Source: Aeromonas sp. FDAARGOS 1405
GTDB lineage: Bacteria > Pseudomonadota > Gammaproteobacteria > Enterobacterales > Aeromonadaceae
Direction of reading: 5' to 3'
DNA: 64,000 bases
NCBI RefSeq assembly: GCF_019048265.1
Contig: NZ_CP077311.1
Span: forward strand, 2,303,001-2,367,000
Notes under the pieces: model-generated
Database searches by the model: none
Told to the model about the DNA's origin: nothing
Seen by the model: the letters and a program-made list of their open reading frames with translations, nothing else
Part shown: positions 38,873 to 47,503 of the stretch, piece by piece
Position numbering within the stretch: position 1 is the first letter of the stretch
Layout: each line of letters starts with the position of its first letter
Program-made: the position numbers and the translations under genes

Positions 38873-40072
38873 TTACAAGAAGGGCAGTGCCAGGAATAGC
38901 TTGATCACCATGGCGTTAATGATGTCGATAAAGAAGGCGCCCACCATGGGCACCACCAGAAACGCCAGATGGGAGGGACCAAAGCGCTGGGTGATGGCCT
39001 GCATATTGGCAATGGCTGTCGGGGTTGCTCCCAGACCGAAGCCGCAGTGGCCCGCTGCCAGTACGGCCGCATCATAGTTGCTGCCCATCACCCTGAACGT
39101 AACGAAGATGGCGTAGAGTGCCATCGCTACGGTCTGGGCGGCCAGCAGGATAAAGATGGGGAGCGCCAGATTGGCCAGATCCCACAATCGCAGACTCATC
39201 AAGGCCATGGCGAGGAATAGTGACAGGCTGACGTTGCCGAGCAGGGAGACCTCGCGGTCGCTCACCTCGTGCCAGTTCAGCAGGGTCAGCACATTGCGCA
39301 GCAGTACGCCGACGAACAGCACGCAGACGAACACTGGTAGTTCGAAAGCGCCACCTTTCAGGTAGGCGGAGAGTATCTCGCCTCCCTTGAGACTGATGGC
39401 AATCAGCGCCAGCGTCTCGATGACGCTGAAGGTGGTGAGGGGCCGCTCCATGTCCGGCATCTCGAAGCCTTGAGGTGCGCCATCCCGGTTGTGCTCCTCA
39501 CCGGGCACCTGCACCTTTTTCACCAGATAGCGGGCCACCGGGCCGCCGATCAACCCCCCCAGTACTAGGCCGAAGGTGGCACAGGCGATGGCCAGTTCGG
39601 CGGCGGATTGCACACCGTACTTCTCGGTGAAGGTGGCGCCCCAGGCCGCCCCGGTACCGTGACCGCCGGAGAGGGTGATGGAACCGGCCAGCAGCCCCAT
39701 GTGGGGATCCAGGCCAAGCAGAGTCGCCAGACCCACGCCCAGGCTGTTCTGTACCAGCAGCAGACCGGTAACTACCAGCAGAAAGGTGAGTACCGCTTTG
39801 CCGCCGCGCTTGAGGCTGGCGAGATCGGCAGAGAGACCAATGGAGGCAAAAAACGCCAGCATCAGCGGTGTCTGCAGGCTGGTATCGAATTGCAGCTCCA
39901 TCTGCAGGGTGGAGCGTAGCAGCAGTAGCACCAGCGCGACCACCAGACCACCGGCAACCGGTTTAGGGATGTTGAAGGTTCGCAGCAGCCCGACACGAGT
40001 GACTAGCACTCGGCCAAGCAGTAATACCAGAGTGGCAGCGACCAGTGTTGCGTAGGAATCAAGTTGTATCAT
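38873..40072 (-). CDS. gltS: Sodium/glutamate symporter
   Basis: A 399-residue inner-membrane Na+-coupled glutamate carrier with about 10-12 helices. Family stretches: LRTFNIPKPVAGGLVVAL, the re-entrant SITLSGGHGTGAAWG loop (GGHGTAAAWG-type), VLAAGHCGFGLGATPTAIAN and VPMVGAFFIDIINAMVI. Length matches E. coli GltS (401). Divergent from ansA; both handle acidic amino acids or their amides. Confidence 0.96.
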   Translation of the reverse strand: MIQLDSYATLVAATLVLLLGRVLVTRVGLLRTFNIPKPVAGGLVVALVLLLLRSTLQMELQFDTSLQTPLMLAFFASIGLSADLASLKRGGKAVLTFLLVVTGLLLVQNSLGVGLATLLGLDPHMGLLAGSITLSGGHGTGAAWGATFTEKYGVQSAAELAIACATFGLVLGGLIGGPVARYLVKKVQVPGEEHNRDGAPQGFEMPDMERPLTTFSVIETLALIAISLKGGEILSAYLKGGAFELPVFVCVLFVGVLLRNVLTLLNWHEVSDREVSLLGNVSLSLFLAMALMSLRLWDLANLALPIFILLAAQTVAMALYAIFVTFRVMGSNYDAAVLAAGHCGFGLGATPTAIANMQAITQRFGPSHLAFLVVPMVGAFFIDIINAMVIKLFLALPFL

Positions 40073-40519
40073 TCAGTACTCCCATGTTGATTGGCTGTGC
40101 CTTCTGTTGGTGAAGACTCACAGATTCAGCCGGGATAAAAACAGTGTGGCTTATAGGCCAACTTTAAGAAGGGGAGAGTGCTCCCCGCCCCATGAAAATA
40201 GGGCCAGTGCGGGCCTGAAATATTCAGGCATCCAGATGATATTTACGAAAAATCGGGCGAATAGTAGCAAAAAACGTCGTTTGGTGCCAACTTTGTCGTA
40301 TTAATGTTCGCCTGGGTGCCTTATTGTGAAATTTAATACCATAGTGGTAGTGAGTGAAAAAGCCAAAAAGAGGGTAGGGAACGGCTGTCATTTAGGGTGT
40401 CAGTCTCTATAATTCGCCGGTTTCCGCTGCGCGCAGAGGCGCTGGCGGGTGTTGACATTGTGGTTCACCCCGATATGGCTCCTGTGCCGGCGGTGTTCAC
40501 TTCATCAAGAGGAGAGGGT
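40073..40519. other. 447-bp divergent intergenic region between gltS and ansA
   Basis: Holds both promoters. A good sigma70-type promoter for ansA is at 40385-40413. The part 40240-40380 is AT-richer. An open frame continuous with ansA extends upstream of the chosen start, but its sequence does not match asparaginase N-termini. Confidence 0.6.
40385..40413 (+). promoter_or_regulatory. Candidate sigma70 promoter of ansA
   Basis: CTGTCA (-35, four of six consensus positions), a 17-bp spacer, and a perfect TATAAT (-10) at 40408-40413, about 100 bp ahead of the ansA start. Confidence 0.6.
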
Positions 40520-41530
40520 GTGAAGAAGAAGTCCATCTATATCGCCTACACAGGCGGCACCATTGGGATGCAGCGTTCCGAGCACGGCTACGTGCCGATG
40601 GCTGGATTTATGGAAGACTGTCTGGCGCGGATGCCCGAGTTCCACCGCCCCGAGATGCCGGATTACCATATCCACGAATATGCGCCCCTCATTGACTCTT
40701 CCGACATGACCCCGGCGGACTGGCAGCGTATCGCTGAAGATATTCGCGACAACTACGACAAGTACGATGGCTTTGTGATCCTGCACGGCACCGACACCAT
40801 GTCGTTCACCGCCTCGGCGCTCTCCTTCATGCTCGAAGATCTGCACAAACCGGTCATCATTACCGGCTCCCAGATCCCGCTCGCCGAGCTGCGATCCGAC
40901 GGTCAGCAGAACCTGCTCAACGCCCTCTATATTGCGGCCAACTACCCGATCCACGAGGTGACGCTGTTCTTTAACAACCAGCTCTATCGCGGCAACCGCA
41001 GCAAGAAGGTGCACGCCGACGGCTTCCACGCCTTCGACTCCCCCAACTATCCGCCGCTGCTCAATGCCGGGATCGCCATCTCGCTGGAGGCGGGCGAACT
41101 GGGTGTGCCGTCCGAGCGGCCGCTGGTACTGCACGACATCACCCCTCAGCCCATTGGCGTGGTGACCCTCTATCCGGGGATCTCCAGCGAGGTGATCGCC
41201 AATATCCTGCAACAGCCGGTGAAGGCGCTGATCCTGCTGTCGTTTGGAGTGGGCAATGCGCCGCAGAATCCGGCCATGCTGGCACTGCTCTCCGAGGCCT
41301 CGGCCCGCGGCGTCATCATCGTCAACCTGAGCCAGTGCCTGCACGGCAAGGTCAATATGGGTGGCTACGCCACTGGCAATGCCCTGTCGCGGGCCGGGGT
41401 CATTTCGGGCTTTGACATGACCGCCGAGGCAGCACTCACCAAGCTCCATTTCCTGCTGAGCCAGAACTTGCCTTCCCACCGCATTCGCGAGTTGATGCAG
41501 CAGTCCCTGCGTGGGGAGCTGACTCCCTGA
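40520..41530 (+). CDS. ansA: Type I (cytoplasmic) L-asparaginase
   Basis: A 336-residue enzyme hydrolysing asparagine to aspartate and ammonia. Starts at GTG 40520 (protein KKKSIYIAYTGGTIGMQRSE after fMet), which lies six bases after AGGAGA and aligns with the E. coli AnsA N-terminus. Catalytic Thr residues are in YTGGTIG and HGTDTMSFTASALSFML; VIITGSQIPLAELRSDGQ follows. No signal peptide, so cytoplasmic. An upstream in-frame start would add 41 unrelated residues. yeaC and gapA-like genes follow, recalling the E. coli ansA-pncA/yeaC-gapA neighbourhood. Confidence 0.95.
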   Translation: MKKKSIYIAYTGGTIGMQRSEHGYVPMAGFMEDCLARMPEFHRPEMPDYHIHEYAPLIDSSDMTPADWQRIAEDIRDNYDKYDGFVILHGTDTMSFTASALSFMLEDLHKPVIITGSQIPLAELRSDGQQNLLNALYIAANYPIHEVTLFFNNQLYRGNRSKKVHADGFHAFDSPNYPPLLNAGIAISLEAGELGVPSERPLVLHDITPQPIGVVTLYPGISSEVIANILQQPVKALILLSFGVGNAPQNPAMLALLSEASARGVIIVNLSQCLHGKVNMGGYATGNALSRAGVISGFDMTAEAALTKLHFLLSQNLPSHRIRELMQQSLRGELTP

Positions 41531-41686
41531 GAAACTGTCCACGATCTTACTGCGAAGCCGCGATCAAGGCTCATGTGCTGCTCGCGTGTTTGTGAACCAG
41601 AGGCTCACGTATATCTATACGCTCCGCTTCCTGCGCTTGCTCTTCACCTTGCTGACGTCTTCTCGCTACAGGTCGTGAACAGCTTC
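41531..41686. repeat. Candidate inverted-repeat intergenic element (MITE-like or structured repeat)
   Basis: Ends pair as imperfect inverted repeats: GAAACTGTCCACGATCT (41531-41547) against the complement of AGGTCGTGAACAGCTTC (41670-41686). The pairing can extend inward to about 25 bases. Inside lies the palindrome CGTATATCTATACG flanked by GAGGCTCA and CTCCGCTTCCTGCGC. No coding frame. I recall similar intergenic sequences in marine gammaproteobacteria but cannot verify it; only one copy was seen in this window. Confidence 0.55.
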
Positions 41687-41716
41687 TGACCTCCCCACCA
41701 TGGGGAGAGTGGAAAA

Positions 41717-41743
41717 AGAGGGGAGCCATTATGGCTCCCCTCT
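41717..41743 (-). terminator. Terminator of yeaC (possibly bidirectional)
   Basis: AGAGGGGAGCCAT/ATGGCTCCCCTCT stem with almost no loop; on the minus strand followed by TTTTCC. Confidence 0.85.
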
Positions 41744-41780
41744 CTGTTGTGGCCGCTGCGAGCGGCCTACCGGGTCAGGT

Positions 41781-42074
41781 TCAATGGTTAAGGTCGACCC
41801 GCACTATCTCTTCCTCATCGCGATACTGACGCTTGAGCTCGCTCTTGCTCTTCATCACGATCTCGCCATCACGACCGATATTCATGTGCTCCGGATTGTC
41901 GAGATGCATCGCCTGCCAGGCCATCACGGCTTGCAGGGAGGTGGCCTTCTGCTCGTCGGTGAGGGGCTTGCCATCGGGCCACTTGCCCAGCTCGACTGCG
42001 GTTTTGAGCCGCTCGTACACCTCTTGTGGCATCTGCCTGATTGCTTGCAAAAACTCACCCTGTTGAAACGACAT
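41781..42074 (-). CDS. yeaC: YeaC family (DUF1315) protein
   Basis: A 97-residue soluble protein with the YeaC pattern: LQAIRQMPQEVYERLKTAVE, LGKWPDGKPLTDEQ and the acidic/basic tail. Sits between ansA and the GAPDH gene, the same company as E. coli yeaC. AAGGAGAGG precedes ATG 42074. Function unknown. Confidence 0.9.
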   Translation of the reverse strand: MSFQQGEFLQAIRQMPQEVYERLKTAVELGKWPDGKPLTDEQKATSLQAVMAWQAMHLDNPEHMNIGRDGEIVMKSKSELKRQYRDEEEIVRVDLNH

Positions 42075-42136
42075 CCGGCCTCTCCTTGAACTATTGAGCT
42101 ATAAGCTGCGGGATCTGACGGGCAGATCCTGACGGG

Positions 42137-43570
42137 CTATGCAGGCAGATCCTGGCGGACTACGCCAGCCATCTGTTCCATCACCCGCACTACCTGACAA
42201 CTGTACCCGAACTCGTTGTCATACCATACGTAGAGCACGCAGTGATCCCCCTCGGCGATGGTCGCCTGGGAGTCGACGATGCCCGCATAACGGGAACCCA
42301 CCATGTCGGAGGAGACCAGCTCGGTGCTGGCACTGAAGTCGATCTGGCGATGGAGGGCCGAGCTTAGCGCCATCTGCTGCAGATAAGCGTTGAGGCTCTC
42401 CCGATCAGTGGCCTGCTCCAGCGACAGATTGATGATGGCCAGCGACACGTTGGGAGTCGGTACCCGGATGGCGTTGCCGGTCAGCTTGCCCTTGAGTTCG
42501 GGCAGCGCCTTGGCCACCGCCTTGGCGGCGCCGGTGCTGGTCATCACCATATTGAGGGCCGCGCTGCGACCGCGGCGCTCGCCTTTGTGGTAGTTGTCGA
42601 TGAGGTTCTGATCGTTGGTGTAGGAGTGGACCGTCTCCACGTGGCCGTGGCGGATGCCGTACTTGTCCTGCATCACCTTGAGCACCGGGGTGATGGCGTT
42701 GGTGGTGCAGGAGGCGGAGGAGATGATCCTGTCACCCGGGCCTATCACCTCATGGTTGACCCCGAACACCACGTTTTTCATCTCCCCCTTGCCGGGAGCT
42801 GTCAGCAGCACCTTGCCGGCACCGCGCGCTTTCAGGTGCTCGGAGAGGCCTGCTTCGTCACGCCAGACGCCGGTGTTGTCGACGATCAGCGCATCGTGAA
42901 TGCCGTAGGCGGTGTAGTCGATGTCGGCCGGGCTATTGGCGTAGATCACCTGAATGAAGGTGCCGTTGGCGATGATGGCGCTGCGCTCCACATCCACCTC
43001 GATGGAGCCGTTGAAGGGACCGTGCACCGAGTCGCGGCGCAGCAGGCTGGCACGTTTCTCCAGATCCCCGTCGCGACCGCCACGCACCACGATGGCGCGC
43101 AGGCGCAGCGGATTGGCGGCGCCGGTACGCTCGATCAGCAGGCGGGCCAGCAGGCGACCGATACGGCCAAAGCCGTAGAGCACCACGTCGGTCGGCTGCG
43201 GCATCTGGCTGCGGCCAAGGGCAGGTGCCAGTCGCGCTTGCAGATAGTCCTCGATCCCCGCTTCATCCTGATGATCCTGCCAGTAGCCGACTGCCAGCTT
43301 GCCAAGGTCAACCTCGGCGGCGGTGGGTTTGAGGGCAACGATGGCCTGGAGCAGGGGGAAGCTTTGCTGGATGGGGAGTGGAGCGCCCTGGTGGCGGCGG
43401 ACGACCCGGTGGGCCTTGAGGATATCGATGGTGGAGGCGTTTTGCAGCGGGCGGCCGTAGAGGGTGATCTCGACCCCTTGTTGTCGGTAGAGGCGACCAA
43501 TCAAGGGCTGCATGGCTTCGGCGAGCTCCTGGCTCTCCTGCCACGCTTGCAAGTAGTGCTCGTGGGTCAT
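42137..43570 (-). CDS. Glyceraldehyde-3-phosphate dehydrogenase, long form with N-terminal extension
   Basis: A 477-residue GAPDH. Residues ~125-477 form the normal enzyme: VVLYGFGRIGRLLARLL (NAD fold), SSASCTTNAITPVL with the catalytic Cys, the HSYTNDQNLIDNYHKGERRG and ALPELKGKLTGNAIRVPTPN stretches and WYDNEFGYSCQVVRVM at the C-terminus. The first ~125 residues are a helical extension absent from GapA. The extended form is known in Vibrio, Aeromonas and Pseudomonas, where some members serve gluconeogenesis. Divergent from the DUF2989 lipoprotein. Confidence 0.9.
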   Translation of the reverse strand: MTHEHYLQAWQESQELAEAMQPLIGRLYRQQGVEITLYGRPLQNASTIDILKAHRVVRRHQGAPLPIQQSFPLLQAIVALKPTAAEVDLGKLAVGYWQDHQDEAGIEDYLQARLAPALGRSQMPQPTDVVLYGFGRIGRLLARLLIERTGAANPLRLRAIVVRGGRDGDLEKRASLLRRDSVHGPFNGSIEVDVERSAIIANGTFIQVIYANSPADIDYTAYGIHDALIVDNTGVWRDEAGLSEHLKARGAGKVLLTAPGKGEMKNVVFGVNHEVIGPGDRIISSASCTTNAITPVLKVMQDKYGIRHGHVETVHSYTNDQNLIDNYHKGERRGRSAALNMVMTSTGAAKAVAKALPELKGKLTGNAIRVPTPNVSLAIINLSLEQATDRESLNAYLQQMALSSALHRQIDFSASTELVSSDMVGSRYAGIVDSQATIAEGDHCVLYVWYDNEFGYSCQVVRVMEQMAGVVRQDLPA

Positions 43571-43768
43571 TGACCAGATCCTTTATTTCACGTTGTTGGT
43601 GTAAATAGAAAATTCGTCGAATGCAGATCAGTGTAGGGGTCTATATTTCGTTATATTATTCTGCAGTCGCGGCCTTATATGGCGCGCGCATTGTAATGGA
43701 TATGTAACCGGTTTGCTAGCCGGAGGTGGCCTGTGAAGGCGCCAGTTGTTACCAACAAGATGTGAACC

Positions 43769-44569
43769 ATGGCCAATTTCCCTCTGCGACAGACCTTCAT
43801 CATGCTTTCAGTCGGCCTTGCCGTGGCTGGCTGCAATGACGATCGGATCCACAACATCTGTGGCAATCATCCCGAGCTCTGCCAGGATCTGGTGGACGAT
43901 GGCTGGTGTCGCTACGAGCGTACCGATGTGATCCGCAGTCGCTTCTATCTCAAGGAGGAGGGGACGGATCGGCGCAAGTACGAGCTGATGCGCAACCTTG
44001 AGCGCTATCTCAAATGTGCCGAGCGCTCCACCAGCATTGAATACAAGAATGCCCGCGAGCAGAAGAGTCCACGGGTAGAGGGCATGCTGGCGGCCGAGGA
44101 TCAGCTGGCCCAGCTCGATGCGGCGACTCGCAATTCGCAAGATCCCTACCTGCTGCTCTGGCACTGGACCAACAACACCAACGAGCTGGCCCGTCAGCAG
44201 TTCATGGCACTGGAAGGCAACAAGGTGCTCGACGAACCGGAACTGCAGCTGGCCCTTGGCGGAGCCTACGCCAAGAGCGACCCCGAGAAAGCTATTTCCA
44301 TCATGCATCACGGCCTCTCCCTCTATCGGGAAGGTGACAAGATAAACAGCCGCCTGCTCACCTCCCTCAGCACCCTCTATATGGGCCAGAAACAGTACGG
44401 GCTGGCCTATCTGTGGGGCAAGGTGAGCGAGTCGTTTCAGGATAGCCCCGAGGTCTCAGCCAAGCGTTTTGGCATCTACCACACCCTGAGCAAGACAGAG
44501 CAGGATGGCTACGATGTTCGGGCTGCCGAGATTGTCGAGCAGCTCAAGCATGGCAACTACCGGCCCTGA
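43769..44569 (+). CDS. DUF2989 family lipoprotein
   Basis: A 266-residue predicted lipoprotein: signal peptide with lipobox LAVAGC, then a Cys-rich start (ICGNHPELCQDLVDDGWC) and a helical, TPR-like region (LALGGAYAKSDPEKAISIMH, STLYMGQKQYGLAYLWGKVS). These match DUF2989 of Vibrio/Shewanella. Function unknown; tetratricopeptide-like helices suggest a protein-interaction role in the envelope (inference). The NUDIX gene begins 7 bp after the stop. Confidence 0.85.
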   Translation: MANFPLRQTFIMLSVGLAVAGCNDDRIHNICGNHPELCQDLVDDGWCRYERTDVIRSRFYLKEEGTDRRKYELMRNLERYLKCAERSTSIEYKNAREQKSPRVEGMLAAEDQLAQLDAATRNSQDPYLLLWHWTNNTNELARQQFMALEGNKVLDEPELQLALGGAYAKSDPEKAISIMHHGLSLYREGDKINSRLLTSLSTLYMGQKQYGLAYLWGKVSESFQDSPEVSAKRFGIYHTLSKTEQDGYDVRAAEIVEQLKHGNYRP

Positions 44570-44576
44570 GGCAGTG

Positions 44577-45140
44577 ATGACGACGTTCTCTCCGGCCAGC
44601 TGCTGGCCCAATCCGTTCGATCTCTCTTTCGTTCATGGCGAGGTGCGTACCGATGGCCGTACTCTTGAGCGCCTCACGGTACGTGCCGTGGTGCCCCGTG
44701 GCGGCGAGCTGCTGCTGGTGCATTCCCGGGTCAACGGCGATCTGATGTTCCCCGGGGGCGGCATTGAAGCGGGGGAGAGCCACCATGTGGCGCTCGCTCG
44801 CGAGCTGCTGGAGGAGTGCGGTGCCGAGCTGCGGGAAGTGGGGGGCTTGCTTGGCGAGACCCGTGAATATCGCGCCGCCCGCGAGCCGGGGTTCGATGCC
44901 TACTGCATCCGCTCGCTCTACTACTTGTGCCGGATTGGCGATCAGCTGGTGGCCCCGCAGCCGCAGCCCTACGAGATCCGCCTTGGCTTCGTGCCCGGCT
45001 GGTTTGCCCTCGACGAAGCGCTGCAAACCAACAAGACCCAGCTGGCGGGACCCTGTCCCCAGTGGACGGCGCGAGAGACCCGGGTGCTGGCCCAGCTGCA
45101 ACGCTGGCATCAACAGGGGATCTTCGACCACGGCTACTGA
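44577..45140 (+). CDS. NUDIX hydrolase
   Basis: A 187-residue hydrolase. The Nudix box GGIEAGESHHVALARELLEE followed by CGAEL fits the metal-binding consensus (G-x5-E-x7-REL-x-EE-x-G). N-terminal VRAVVPRGGELLLVHSR is the usual first strand. ATG 44577 is 7 bp after the DUF2989 stop and follows a GAGG; earlier in-frame starts lie inside the DUF2989 gene. Substrate (nucleotide, sugar-nucleotide or other) is not predictable. A terminator follows, shared with lipA. Confidence 0.88.
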   Translation: MTTFSPASCWPNPFDLSFVHGEVRTDGRTLERLTVRAVVPRGGELLLVHSRVNGDLMFPGGGIEAGESHHVALARELLEECGAELREVGGLLGETREYRAAREPGFDAYCIRSLYYLCRIGDQLVAPQPQPYEIRLGFVPGWFALDEALQTNKTQLAGPCPQWTARETRVLAQLQRWHQQGIFDHGY

Positions 45141-45174
45141 AGTAGATCAAGCCGCGACGGTCAGTGATACCAAC

Positions 45175-45202
45175 AAAAAGAGCGCCAATAGGCGCTCTTT
45201 TT
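45175..45202. terminator. Bidirectional terminator between NUDIX gene and lipA
   Basis: AAAAAGAGCGCC/GGCGCTCTTTTT stem with a four-base loop; A5 and T5 ends serve both convergent genes. Confidence 0.93.
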
Positions 45203-45245
45203 AATTGAGATGGAGGCGGTTATTTGGCCTCTCTGTCGTGCGAGA

Positions 45246-46211
45246 TCATTTGACCTCTTCGCCCTTGGCTTGCAGATCAGCATGGTAGGAAGAGCGAACG
45301 AAAGGACCACAGGCGGCGTGGGTAAAGCCCAGCTCCATGGCGACATCTTTCAGCTCGTCAAACTCTGCTGGCGGCACGTAGCGCTTGACCGGCAGGTGGT
45401 GGCGGCTCGGCTGCAGATACTGACCCAAGGTCAGCATGTTGACGCCGTGGGCGCGCAGATCCTTGAGCACCTCGACGATCTCTTCGTTGGTCTCGCCAAG
45501 GCCCATCATCAGACCGGACTTGGTCGGCACGTGAGGGTGCATCTCCTTGATGCGGCGCAGCAGCTCCAGCGACCACTTGTAGTCGGCGCCCGGGCGGGCG
45601 ACGCGATACATGCGCGGCGCGGTTTCCAGGTTGTGGTTGAAGACGTCTGGCGGGGTCTCGCGGAACACCTCCAGCGCCTGCTCCATCCGGCCACGGAAAT
45701 CCGGAGTCAGGATCTCGATACGGGTCTGCGGGCTGTGCTCGCGGATCTCGCGGATGCAGTCGGCGAAGTGCTGGGCACCGCCGTCGCGCAGATCGTCGCG
45801 GTCCACCGAGGTGATCACCACATACTTGAGGTTCATCTCCTTGATGGTCAGCGCCAGCTTCTTCGGCTCTTCCGGATCGAGCGCCAGCGGGCGGCCGTGG
45901 GCCACGTCGCAGAAGGGGCAACGGCGGGTGCAGATGGCGCCCATGATCATGAAGGTGGCGGTGCCGTGGTTGAAACACTCCGCCAGGTTGGGGCAGGAGG
46001 CCTCTTCACACACCGAGTGCAGCTTGTTCTTGCGCAAGGTGCTCTTGATGTGTTCGATCTTCTGGCTGGAGGGGGGCAGCTTGATCCGCATCCAGTCCGG
46101 CTTGCGAAGGAGTTCTTCGTTGGGATCCGGCATGAATTTCACCGGGATCAGGGCCATCTTGTCGCCATCGCGCAGCTTGACGCCCGGCTCCATACGAACG
46201 GGTTTGCTCAT
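45246..46211 (-). CDS. lipA: Lipoyl synthase
   Basis: A 321-residue radical SAM enzyme inserting two sulfurs into octanoyl-protein. The auxiliary cluster motif [12 protein letters not shown] and the radical SAM triad CTRRCPFC are intact; the C-terminal RSSYHAD contains the conserved Arg-Ser-Ser-Tyr. Length equals E. coli LipA (321). ATG 46211 overlaps the lipB stop by four bases (ATGA), so translation is coupled and, unlike E. coli, no gene separates lipB and lipA. Confidence 0.98.
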   Translation of the reverse strand: MSKPVRMEPGVKLRDGDKMALIPVKFMPDPNEELLRKPDWMRIKLPPSSQKIEHIKSTLRKNKLHSVCEEASCPNLAECFNHGTATFMIMGAICTRRCPFCDVAHGRPLALDPEEPKKLALTIKEMNLKYVVITSVDRDDLRDGGAQHFADCIREIREHSPQTRIEILTPDFRGRMEQALEVFRETPPDVFNHNLETAPRMYRVARPGADYKWSLELLRRIKEMHPHVPTKSGLMMGLGETNEEIVEVLKDLRAHGVNMLTLGQYLQPSRHHLPVKRYVPPAEFDELKDVAMELGFTHAACGPFVRSSYHADLQAKGEEVK

Positions 46212-46885
46212 GATTCACTCTCGGTGTTTGTTATTGTTTGATAGCCAATCAGGCGGGCCAGTTCGGCCACCAGAATGGATTGCGCCTCGGCCACGCTTTG
46301 CGGGCCGCCCAGGGCGCTGGTCTGGGTCATGGCCATGCCCGCATAGCCGCACGGATTGATGTGCAGGAAAGGGGTCATGTCCATGTTGATATTGAGGGCC
46401 AGCCCGTGGAACGAGCACCCCTTGCGGATGCGCAGACCCAGCGAGGCCAGTTTTGCCTCCATGCCAAGGTCATTTTTCACATAGACCCCGGGAGCATCGG
46501 CCTTGGCATAAGCCTGGATATCGCTTTTGGCGAGGGTGTTTATGATGGCTGTCTCCAGCGCGGTCACCAGCTCGCGCACCGAGAATTTGCAGCGGCGGAC
46601 ATCCACCAGTACGTAGAGCACCAGCTGGCCCGGGCCGTGATAGGTCACCTGACCGCCGCGATCGCTCTGCACCACCGGGATATTGCCCGGATTGAGCAGG
46701 TGTTCGGCCTTGCCGGCCTGGCCCTGGGTGTAGACGGGGTCATGTTCGACCACCCAGAACTCGTCCGGGGTGTCGCTGGTGCGGTTGTCGGTGAAGGCTT
46801 TCATGGCGTCCCATACCGGCTGGTAGGGGCGGCGACCCAGCTGCCTGACTATCAGGCTGTGCTGAGCGGGGATCTGGGATGACAT
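46208..46885 (-). CDS. lipB: Octanoyl-[acyl-carrier-protein]:protein N-octanoyltransferase
   Basis: A 225-residue transferase moving octanoyl from ACP to apo-proteins. Motifs: [18 protein letters not shown], the Lys loop [15 protein letters not shown] and the catalytic Cys in [17 protein letters not shown] 46885 follows GAGGA; a start nine codons upstream lacks a site. The hairpin at 46911-46938 separates it from ybeD. Confidence 0.97.
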   Translation of the reverse strand: MSSQIPAQHSLIVRQLGRRPYQPVWDAMKAFTDNRTSDTPDEFWVVEHDPVYTQGQAGKAEHLLNPGNIPVVQSDRGGQVTYHGPGQLVLYVLVDVRRCKFSVRELVTALETAIINTLAKSDIQAYAKADAPGVYVKNDLGMEAKLASLGLRIRKGCSFHGLALNINMDMTPFLHINPCGYAGMAMTQTSALGGPQSVAEAQSILVAELARLIGYQTITNTESES

Positions 46886-46910
46886 GGTGTCCTCGTGGCG
46901 TGCTGCGGCC

Positions 46911-46938
46911 AAAAACAGTCGCCCCGCAGAACGGGGCG
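46911..46938 (-). terminator. Possible terminator/attenuator between ybeD and lipB
   Basis: CGCCCCG/CGGGGCG stem with a five-base loop, then ACTG and TTTTT on the minus strand; the T-run is offset by four bases. Confidence 0.5.
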
Positions 46939-46947
46939 AGAGAGAAA

Positions 46948-47211
46948 TTACAGTACGTATTTCACCAGCTCGATCTTGCCCAGCGCAGTGTACATCGCTT
47001 CGATGTGCTCTTTGCTCTGGGCAGTCACGGTCACGCGAACCGAGTGATAGTTGCCCTTGGAGCTGGGCTGGACGGTCGGGCTGTAGGTGCCGGGGGCGTG
47101 CTGCTGCAGCACTTCAACCACCATATCCGGCAACGCAGGATCCGCGATGCCGAGTACCTTGAACGGGAATTTGCAGGGAAACTCCAGCAGTTCATCAAAC
47201 TTGGTATTCAT
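46948..47211 (-). CDS. ybeD: YbeD (DUF493) family protein
   Basis: An 87-residue ACT-like small protein beginning [20 protein letters not shown], with [20 protein letters not shown] and the C-terminal [11 protein letters not shown], nearly identical in layout to E. coli YbeD. Lies between dacA and lipB as in E. coli. Proposed regulatory or lipoate-linked role for the family is unproven. Confidence 0.95.
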   Translation of the reverse strand: MNTKFDELLEFPCKFPFKVLGIADPALPDMVVEVLQQHAPGTYSPTVQPSSKGNYHSVRVTVTAQSKEHIEAMYTALGKIELVKYVL

Positions 47212-47456
47212 TTACTCACCTTTTTCGTCATCAGCATGATGACTTCATCTTGGATGGCTAGTGGCCGATGGCCCGTGGAGGCCGCCATTTCAAGTCTGCA
47301 TGGGTGCGGCTAAACCCTATATGGGCGCCGTACACTCCGGGATCAAGGCCGGGAGCGGTCAGACAAGGATGGAAGTGCTGCTTTTTACCACAAATCAGGG
47401 TAAGGCGGAACCTGCAGTTTACAGGGTTATTCACTGCCTTTGCCCGGCGCAGACAG

Positions 47457-47480
47457 CAGCGGCGCCTGTTGGCGCCGCTG
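47457..47480 (-). repeat. Strong GC-rich inverted repeat after dacA
   Basis: CAGCGGCGCC/GGCGCCGCTG with a four-base loop, 24 bp past the dacA stop. No T-run follows on the minus strand, so Rho-independent termination is uncertain. The rest of the 292-bp ybeD-dacA gap shows nothing recognisable. Confidence 0.5.
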
Positions 47481-47503
47481 TTCGGTGAGGATTGTGCGTC
47501 GGA

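Noticed and set aside
40397..40519. 41-residue N-terminal extension of AnsA
   Set aside because: The family N-terminus and a good ribosome site both point to the GTG at 40520; the -10 element lies inside the supposed extension.
47261..47488. Plus-strand frames in the ybeD-dacA gap
   Set aside because: Overlapping alternative frames without ribosome sites; nothing recognisable.
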